DNA of 64,000 nt from Tetracladium setigerum. Taxonomy: Eukaryota; Ascomycota; Leotiomycetes; Helotiales. This document shows positions 57,751 through 64,000 of the stretch, piece by piece. The position numbers were made by a program, and so were the translations under genes. Under the pieces are notes generated by a model. It saw only the letters and a program-made list of their open reading frames with translations. It searched no databases and was not told the origin of the DNA. The stretch is taken from positions 1,054,001 to 1,118,000 of the forward strand of contig PZJY01000005.1 of the NCBI GenBank assembly GCA_031472005.1. The letters are read 5' to 3'. The first letter of the stretch is position 1, and the number at the start of each line of letters is the position of its first letter.

Positions 57751-59394
57751 GGTTTCGAGGAGTGAAAATGAGGATATACAAAATGAGATCGTGTCAGAAG
57801 TTGTTTGGGAGCAAATAGCCAGTTGTTCTGAAGAGAACTGAGGGGGACGAGGTGGTTCAAGAGGACGAAGGGGGGAGGCAGCAACGCGGCTGAGATTATG
57901 GGGCTCAGGCTGGTCTGGCTCAGGCTCATGGCAACATCAGACGAAGAATTGTCAGGTGCCACCGCCCTTGGTCTGGTCTAGTCTAGCCGCCAGCAGAGAA
58001 TAATGAAGTAATTCACTTTACGACCACCGCCAAGTTGTATTTCTCTTATTCACTATACTAATTGCCAATTGGCATTAACTAGGTAGGTCTTTTTGCCACA
58101 AATAGGAATTTTGAGTAGTTAGATGTAGGTATGCTTTCATGAGGTACATTTAAACATTTACACAGCATAAGGTACATCGCATGTACCGACCGTACTTACT
58201 GTAGTGTAACCGACCTTGAGTGACCTGTCTCGTACCTGGCTTCTCCCCAGTAGTCCTGCAACGTATCAACACGAAAAATCCACAAATATTTCTATTATCA
58301 CACTCGAAGTCCTTCTATCGGAATAGAATTGAATCTGCCAGGTCTGCCTTGGCGACGTCGGCTAGTCACCTGCAGGCTTTCGGTGAGGCACACCGAGGTC
58401 TACGAGGTCAGAAATACGGAACCACAAGAGCGGCGGAGTGAGGCGCCAAATTAAATACCAGGCAAAGCCATTAACGCAGCACAGCAAGCAATTTTTTTAC
58501 TCTTAATCATCCTTTGCAGGACTTTGAATCAGAGTTTGAATCAAAGATTATCTAACCCTTCTTTCTCTGAACATCAATCGTTGGCAAGTTTCTCTCCCAG
58601 TACTGCACGTAACTCTGCTGCTTCGAGGCCAATACCAATGGGATGTGATAATTGTTTTGCAGTAGGTAGTTATATCTAAGGAGTTTGATGTCACTTTTAT
58701 AATTGACGGTCGATATTCCAAATTTCATAGGTTCTAAGGATGAGAAGTGCAGTCGTCTTTGGCCCGGGGGTCGCTTTCTTGCATTTCCCTGTATTTTGCA
58801 TATTTTTGAGTATTCGATAAACTCCTTGTGAAAACTTGGAGATAATCTCCATCTTCAAGTTCTTATTTCCGATCATTCATAACGTCTGAAATCTTTCACA
58901 TCGCGCACTTTGAACTGCAGTTAACTTCACCCAAGACTTTTGTTTCATGTTTATTAACGCAATGTCCAAACTCGTCATCACTGGCGTGGGATTGACGCAA
59001 TAGTCATCTTGATACATACTCGACCTACAAGTTCCTGAGGTTGTTCAACCTAAATCGCTCGGTATGATTTGTCGACTTCTATATCCTATGCTTTATTCTG
59101 TGCTGATGGTGGCTATTTTGTGAGAGTAAGCGAAAGAATTTGGTAAGAGTAAGACTGCAAGTCATCGCTTGATTTGGACATAGGCAATGACAGACAGAGA
59201 ATAAATACACGATCTCACACCCTAGTGCTGAGTAGAATGGGCACGAATTCGCGCACTTGGTAATTCTTAGTGATGAGATTCGACGTGCCTAAACTCACTT
59301 AATATTCGTTATTCCATTTCATTCTGCTCGTTGCAAAGCTCTCTTCCATTTTCTTCTCATTCAAATCTTCCAATAACTTCAAACTGACATAAAA
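57751..59394. other. Gene-poor 1.6 kb gap
   Basis: Frames here are short and unremarkable. The region lies between the divergent starts of 2EXR copy 6 and the alpha/beta hydrolase, so it holds both promoters. Confidence 0.5.
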
Positions 59395-60324
59395 ATGACG
59401 TCTACACACCCGTTCTTCGTCATCATTCCGGGAGCTTCACAAACTCCCTCTCACTACGCTCAACTCTCCCATCTTCTTCATCTCGCTGGCTACCCCACAC
59501 TCTGTGCCACTTTACCTTCCCTTGGAGCCACAGGCAATGCGACAGTAGAAGATGACAGTAAGAATTTTTATCTTCCTCGAATCAACACAACACTCACCTC
59601 ACTTGATACAACGGTACCAATCCAAAAGAAATACCTACTGACCCCTCATCTGCCACAATAGCAAATTTCGTTCTCAACCGCATGATCTTGCCAGTTCTCG
59701 ACCACGCTGAACGAGATGTGATTCTAATCATGCACTCTTACAGTGGTGTTCCCGGCAGTGCCGCATCAAGAGGACTCAGCAAATCCGAACGCGCTGCGGC
59801 AGGAAAGAAAACCAGTGTCATCGGACAGATTTTCATTACAGCTATGCTCATTAAAGGAGGAGATGGAACGACTATTCTAGATGCTTTAGGGGGAGAGTAC
59901 CCTGCTGCAATCACTCCTGATGTAAGCAACCTCCCTCTTTCCTCCGTCACCAAAATTAATCAGCCAACAGGTCAAGAATAATCTCCTCTACTTCTTATCG
60001 CCAATCTCAGATCTCTTCCATCTTGTTCCAAGTACTTTAGCAAAATCGGCTGCGGCGTCAGCCATTCCCCAAGGTCGCACCTCTTTCAACTCCCCTTGCC
60101 CGACTGCATCTTGGGGCGATGTGGACTTCAAAGGAAGAGTAGCGTATGTGAGAACGTTCTATGATTTGTTGATAAAAGTAGAGACACAGCAAGCTATGAT
60201 TGATGGGACCGGGGTAGAGTGGATTGTGAAGGATGTGGAGAGTGATCACTCGCCGCAGTTTTCAAAATGTGAAGACCTGGTTGCGGCGATTGTGGAAATT
60301 GGACAAGTGTTTGAGAAACTATAG
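59395..60324 (+). CDS. Alpha/beta hydrolase, small fungal type
   Basis: Three exons, 59395-59557, 59662-59921 and 59971-60324, give 258 residues with intact frames. The N-terminus PFFVIIPGASQTPSHYAQL carries the oxyanion loop; the nucleophile serine is in IMHSYSG, the GxSxG position with His in place of the first Gly. A further Asp/His pair near the end (VESDHSPQFS) supplies the likely catalytic histidine. No signal peptide, so cytosolic. Fungal proteins of this group are found both as orphan enzymes and in biosynthetic clusters. Substrate unknown. The next gene on the same strand is NmrA-like. Confidence 0.85.
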
Positions 60325-61138
60325 CTAGAACATTGGGCTTGGTATTATGGCTATTGGAACGAGGATTTGAATTAATTTTGCTGAACAGTGTCTAGATGTT
60401 CATAATTCATTTTCATCCTCAAAATTGAAGCAACTTGGCAAATGGAAATCAATCAATCTCCGACAATTCTCGTGCGTATGGGCTGGACTGAATCAAAGTC
60501 TACTTCGGTTCACTTCGTTCTCTTCACCATGGAAAATCATAATCCAACAATTGAACTCTATAACTTCAAGTCTCGTAGCCTCTCAAGTCTGCCACACACA
60601 ATTTACAGTCTGTCAGTCTCGCTAAGTCTGGCAATATTGCCGTCAACCGGAAATCAAGTTCATTATTTCGAGGACTTCACCCTTTTATTCATCTATCTCG
60701 CCCTCTCCTGCTGAGGAAACCTCCGTAGCCGAGCGGCAAAAGGGGTTTCGCTAAGCAAAACAACAACACGTACGTAACCTTCTCGCTTCTGCTCGGATCG
60801 GAGAGGCTCAGAGGTCACTTCAAACACTGCCGCTAAAGCATATGCCACATCAAACCAAACCAACAACAAGTAAAAACCCCAAATCATTGAAAAGAGGCAG
60901 CATAAATATCTCAATCAACAACCCTGTACCCGGCCCCCAAACTCAAACCAAAGATATCACCCCACCTCGGCCAAAATGATCCGACTATCACGTGACATCT
61001 TAAGATCCCCCGGATTTTCCGCAAGGCTCGACAATAAAGTCTCCTTAATCCTTTATTTTATCCTCACTTCCACCCCTTTTAGCAGCATACTACCGCACCT
61101 GGGTGGTTCCATTCCACAAAAACTCACACCACGCAACG
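60325..61138. other. Intergenic, hydrolase 3' and NmrA-like promoter
   Basis: No supported gene. Short frames at 60425-60714 overlap in different frames and lack motifs. Confidence 0.5.
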
Positions 61139-62512
61139 ATGCGCAGGAACATCCTGATCATAGGCTCAACAGGCACCCAAGCATCCGGACTCATCCGCTC
61201 CCTCATTCTGCCAACAGCAGCAGCCCCGGCCTCGACAACTCCCACTGAAGAATATGAATACTACCTTTACTGCTTAACGCGGAAAGCCTCCTCCACTACT
61301 CCGCGCTCGCTTGGCGTGAGTGGTAAGGAATGCTATCGCATCAAAGCCGTGCAGGGGGATTTAGATCATCGTGAGAGTGTAGTGAGGGTTTTCAAAAGTG
61401 TCGAGCAGGATGGTGGGTTTTGGGGTGTGTTTGTTGTCTTGCAGTTTCCGGGGTTGGGGGTGGACGCTAGTGGCGAGGAGAGGCAGGGGAAGGTATTTAA
61501 ATTTCGATTTCTCTATCTAACTTTCTACTTTTTAAAGGGTGGATTTTTAGGAAAGGAATTGTACTAATGTGAAATGATAGATGATTGCAGATCTGTCCCT
61601 TCAATTCGGTGTACAGTCATTCATATACTCTTCCGCAATGCGGTTGAGCACAAAATACGAACGAGATCTAAAATACTCTGCTAAAGCGAAAGCGAATATT
61701 GAAGAACATGTTATGACTCTAGGTGAAAAGGGTTTACCGTGGACGTAAGGTTTCTTGTCTGAGGTCTAGAGAGAGTTTGGTACTGACACGTGATATCTAT
61801 ACTAGGATTCTGAGGCCAGGGTTTTTTATGGAGAATTTAGAGGGGATGAAAGGGGCTATTGCGGTCTCAATTCTGAAAAAGGGCTTGAAATCCGATAGTA
61901 CTATTAGTTTTGTCGTGAGTTGTCTGTTACTTTTTCACATATGCTTATGCAGTGCTAACACTACCAATTCAAGGCTGCCGAGGATGTCGGCAAATTGGCG
62001 GCTGCTATTTTCAAGGTAAATCTTAGCATGAGGTTTTTAAATATGCGCCCTGCACTAACTGAAATGTTTAGAATCATGAACCATACATACATAAATCGCT
62101 CCTTGTGGTCTCGGAATTCGTGACGCTTAAAGACATCGAAGATGCACACCTCAGCGTTACAGGCAAACACTTGCCATCAGCACCAACAGTAATCGGATGG
62201 GGCCTCAACAAAGGCAGCACCAAAACCAGAGAACTAATGTAAAGATTACCTCTACCTGCCCCCCTCCGCCGATTAGCCACATAGAGTACTAATGAGTATT
62301 CAAACAGGGTGCAAGGTCTTGAAGACAACCACAAATGCCGAGCGGAAGGTGATTATCAAAATCTACAAGAAGAAATCGACTTGACGAAGGGAGCTTACGA
62401 GCTGGAAACCTATCGAGATTGGAAATCAAGGCATTATCAGGATGAGAAGGGACCAGCTTCGCCGCTCGCTTCGCCGCTGAGTGGTCGTTTTCGGATAGGT
62501 AGAGATTCATGA
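61139..62512 (+). CDS. NmrA-like NAD(P)-binding protein
   Basis: Six exons, 61139-61492, 61581-61744, 61806-61914, 61974-62015, 62072-62238 and 62308-62512, encode 346 residues; all junctions are GT-AG and the total is a multiple of three. The Rossmann nucleotide-binding loop ILIIGSTGTQASG is at residues 5-17, typical of atypical short-chain dehydrogenases of the NmrA/HSCARG group. Further family features are the GDLDHRESV segment, FIYSSAMR and LRPGFFMENLEGM. Such proteins sense the redox state of NAD(P) or work as reductases; NmrA itself controls the nitrogen regulator AreA, but that role cannot be assigned here. The C-terminal 60 residues are hydrophilic. Confidence 0.87.
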
Positions 62513-63356
62513 ACTAGTTTTGATCAAGAAGCTCAACTCATTTTGATGTTATACCTCCTTCCATATCACGAGGAAATTCGGGTTTGCACAATATCTCCTT
62601 GCAAACGGCGAGAAAATAGTAGACTTCGTACCTTTCAGATAATTGACATGTTGTTGCTTGCTGACCCTTGATTGGGTGCCATTCAGCTGGGACTGAAAGG
62701 CTTGGCAACCACCCGATGTCACCCATCCACACTCTCCATTCACCTCTGTTCTTCTCAACAACCTCTTTGCATTGCTTTATATTTCCGCTCGATTTCAAAC
62801 ACACAATAAATCGGATTCAATAAAAGGCATATTGCCGAAAAGAAGAAGAAAAGGAAGTAATGATACTCCTCCATAGCCGTAAATGGCAGAGAATGAGGAG
62901 CGGCGTGATAATTCTCATCCTGAGGTGCACGTAAGGACTTTGAACAGAAGAATTTGAGCACAAACTACTCTCCTGGATTTGGAAACCAATAGAATTATGA
63001 AATGGCGATGAAAATACAGATAACGTTTGTCATTCAGCGAACTATTAGTTCCAATTCTGTTTTGTTTTCCTTTCTTTCTTCAATGTCAATGTATTTTTTG
63101 CCACTTCTGTTAAGATTGAATTGCGCTATAATAGGTTAAAAAAAAAACATATAATACACTGCATCCTCGGGATGTGAGTATCAACTTCCAAATATTGAAT
63201 ATTTTAATCTTGTGAGAATTTTTGAGCTGGCGGACCAGGCTGCGCTGCAGACACAGCAACTACGTCTGGAAATTCCACAGCCTTGGCTTGGCACAACTTC
63301 ACGTCAACAAACAACTCCAAACACGACACCTCCATGTACTGATCCTGCACAACACA
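62513..63356. other. Intergenic
   Basis: AT-rich spacer between the NmrA-like gene and the edge gene, with minus-strand frames of 68-88 codons that overlap and have no family features. Confidence 0.5.
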
Positions 63357-64000
63357 ATGTTGCCCCCAGTTGAAGATTCCATTCTACGAGGCAATCCAAA
63401 ATTTGCAGCTCTTCATGCCACCCTCACGACTAAATTACTCAATCCCTCGGGATCTACAAAGCACCACCCGGCACAAAAGGAGGGGGATGCTGTGAAAGCG
63501 GTAGAACCACTCCAACTCTGTACACCAAGAGTTCCGATGCTAATATTACTCCCAGGAATTAAAATTGGAACGCATACGCGCTGCAAAGCATTATATGATC
63601 CGCAATTCGGTCCAAAATCTCGATGTTTCCACCCCCGCCTCATCCAAAGCTTCGAAATCGCAGACCTCGAAACCGCCCCTCCCTATCGAGCTCATTGAGC
63701 TAATCCTGCTCCTCTCCTCACACCTGAACACCCCAGCACTTGATGCTCCTTCCCAAGCAATTCTACAATCAACACAACAATGGGCATCCCTCCCCGCTTA
63801 CCTCCCACAAATCGCAACTCTCCTCTCAAGCCACATTCAAACACAAGCCCTCCTCCTCGCGCGGATAACCTCACCGACCACGAATGCATCCTACCTGCAC
63901 CGCACCATACCAAAAATAGTCCACGTCCTACGAGACATGAAGAACAAAACAGCTCAGCAGAAGCTAGATCTCGCCAAAAGGCGTACTGCTCTTGTAACAC
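63357..64000 (+). CDS. Conserved fungal protein, 3' end cut by window
   Basis: Exons 63357-63500 and 63556 onward, open at the window edge; 196 codons visible. The start ATG gives MLPPVEDSILRGNPKFAALH. The 55-nt intron is in phase 0 and joins GDAVKA to ELKLERIRAAKHYMIR, restoring one continuous frame. The visible part is mainly alpha-helical, with a Leu/Ser-rich stretch (ELIELILLLSSHLN) and a charged end (RTIPKIVHVLRDMKNK). I believe it is a conserved Pezizomycotina protein, but I cannot name its function. A longer unspliced plus-strand frame at 63222-63698 reads through the intron and should not be taken as the gene. Confidence 0.75.

Noticed and set aside
60711..60800. tRNA-like words (GCCGAGCGG) near 60735
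   Set aside because: Resembles a tRNA-Leu D-arm, but no matching acceptor stem or T-arm (GGTTCRA) follows at the right distance.
63222..63698. Unspliced 158-codon frame at the right edge
   Set aside because: Reads through a good GT-AG intron; the spliced frame continues as a helical protein to the window end.
1..64000. Transposons, CRISPR arrays, rRNA or tRNA genes
   Set aside because: No transposase, reverse transcriptase or terminal repeats; no regularly spaced repeats; no stretch with both tRNA promoter boxes and a cloverleaf was found by eye, though a tRNA could be missed without a scan.

Overview
This 64 kb window is nuclear DNA of a filamentous ascomycete (Pezizomycotina). Most genes have short GT-AG introns, largely of 44-112 nt. 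The gene set is typical of that group: a GH3 beta-glucosidase, alpha-aminoadipate reductase, a Pex14/Pex33-type peroxin, HbrB and a Q-rich LIM-binding regulator. Several genes encode 2EXR-type fungal proteins, which I infer are most in line with Leotiomycetes, though the sequence alone does not prove that. I see no transposon, CRISPR array or rRNA, and no convincing tRNA.

Layout. (1) 0.5-9.3 kb is accessory metabolism: a secreted BBE-type FAD oxidase, a DHA1-type MFS exporter, a microsomal P450 and a dienelactone-hydrolase-family enzyme. (2) 9.5-22 kb holds 2EXR proteins: one at 9.5 kb, a secreted GH3 beta-glucosidase, a 3 kb gene-poor gap, then four same-strand 2EXR genes between 16.4 and 22.0 kb. 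(3) 23-43 kb is mostly conserved cell biology: a Gag1-like clamp protein, HbrB (TORC2), Gon7 (KEOPS), Vps39 (HOPS), a PtaB-like LIM-binding co-regulator and Ies2 (INO80), with a 4 kb gap at 36.7-40.8 kb. (4) 43-55.5 kb carries a Pex14/33 peroxin, an unknown Pro/Lys-rich protein, Lys2, a type II membrane protein and a SET protein. (5) 55.5-64 kb carries a sixth 2EXR gene, an alpha/beta hydrolase, an NmrA-like Rossmann protein and the 5' part of a conserved fungal gene cut by the window edge.

The strongest cross-cutting observation concerns the sequence itself. Seven genes need a base added to restore an open reading frame, twelve bases in all, and each time exactly one G or C is missing from a short G/C run. 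The affected genes include lysine biosynthesis (Lys2), HbrB and the peroxin, while neighbours such as the 3.2 kb Vps39 frame are clean. In the corrected models the total coding length becomes a multiple of three. This points to homopolymer errors in the consensus rather than to pseudogenes. Exon coordinates below refer to the sequence as given.

For biology, the most interesting items are the 2EXR array with its shared but one-nucleotide-shifted intron, and the oxidase/transporter/P450/hydrolase set near the left edge, which could be the end of a biosynthetic or catabolic cluster extending beyond the window.
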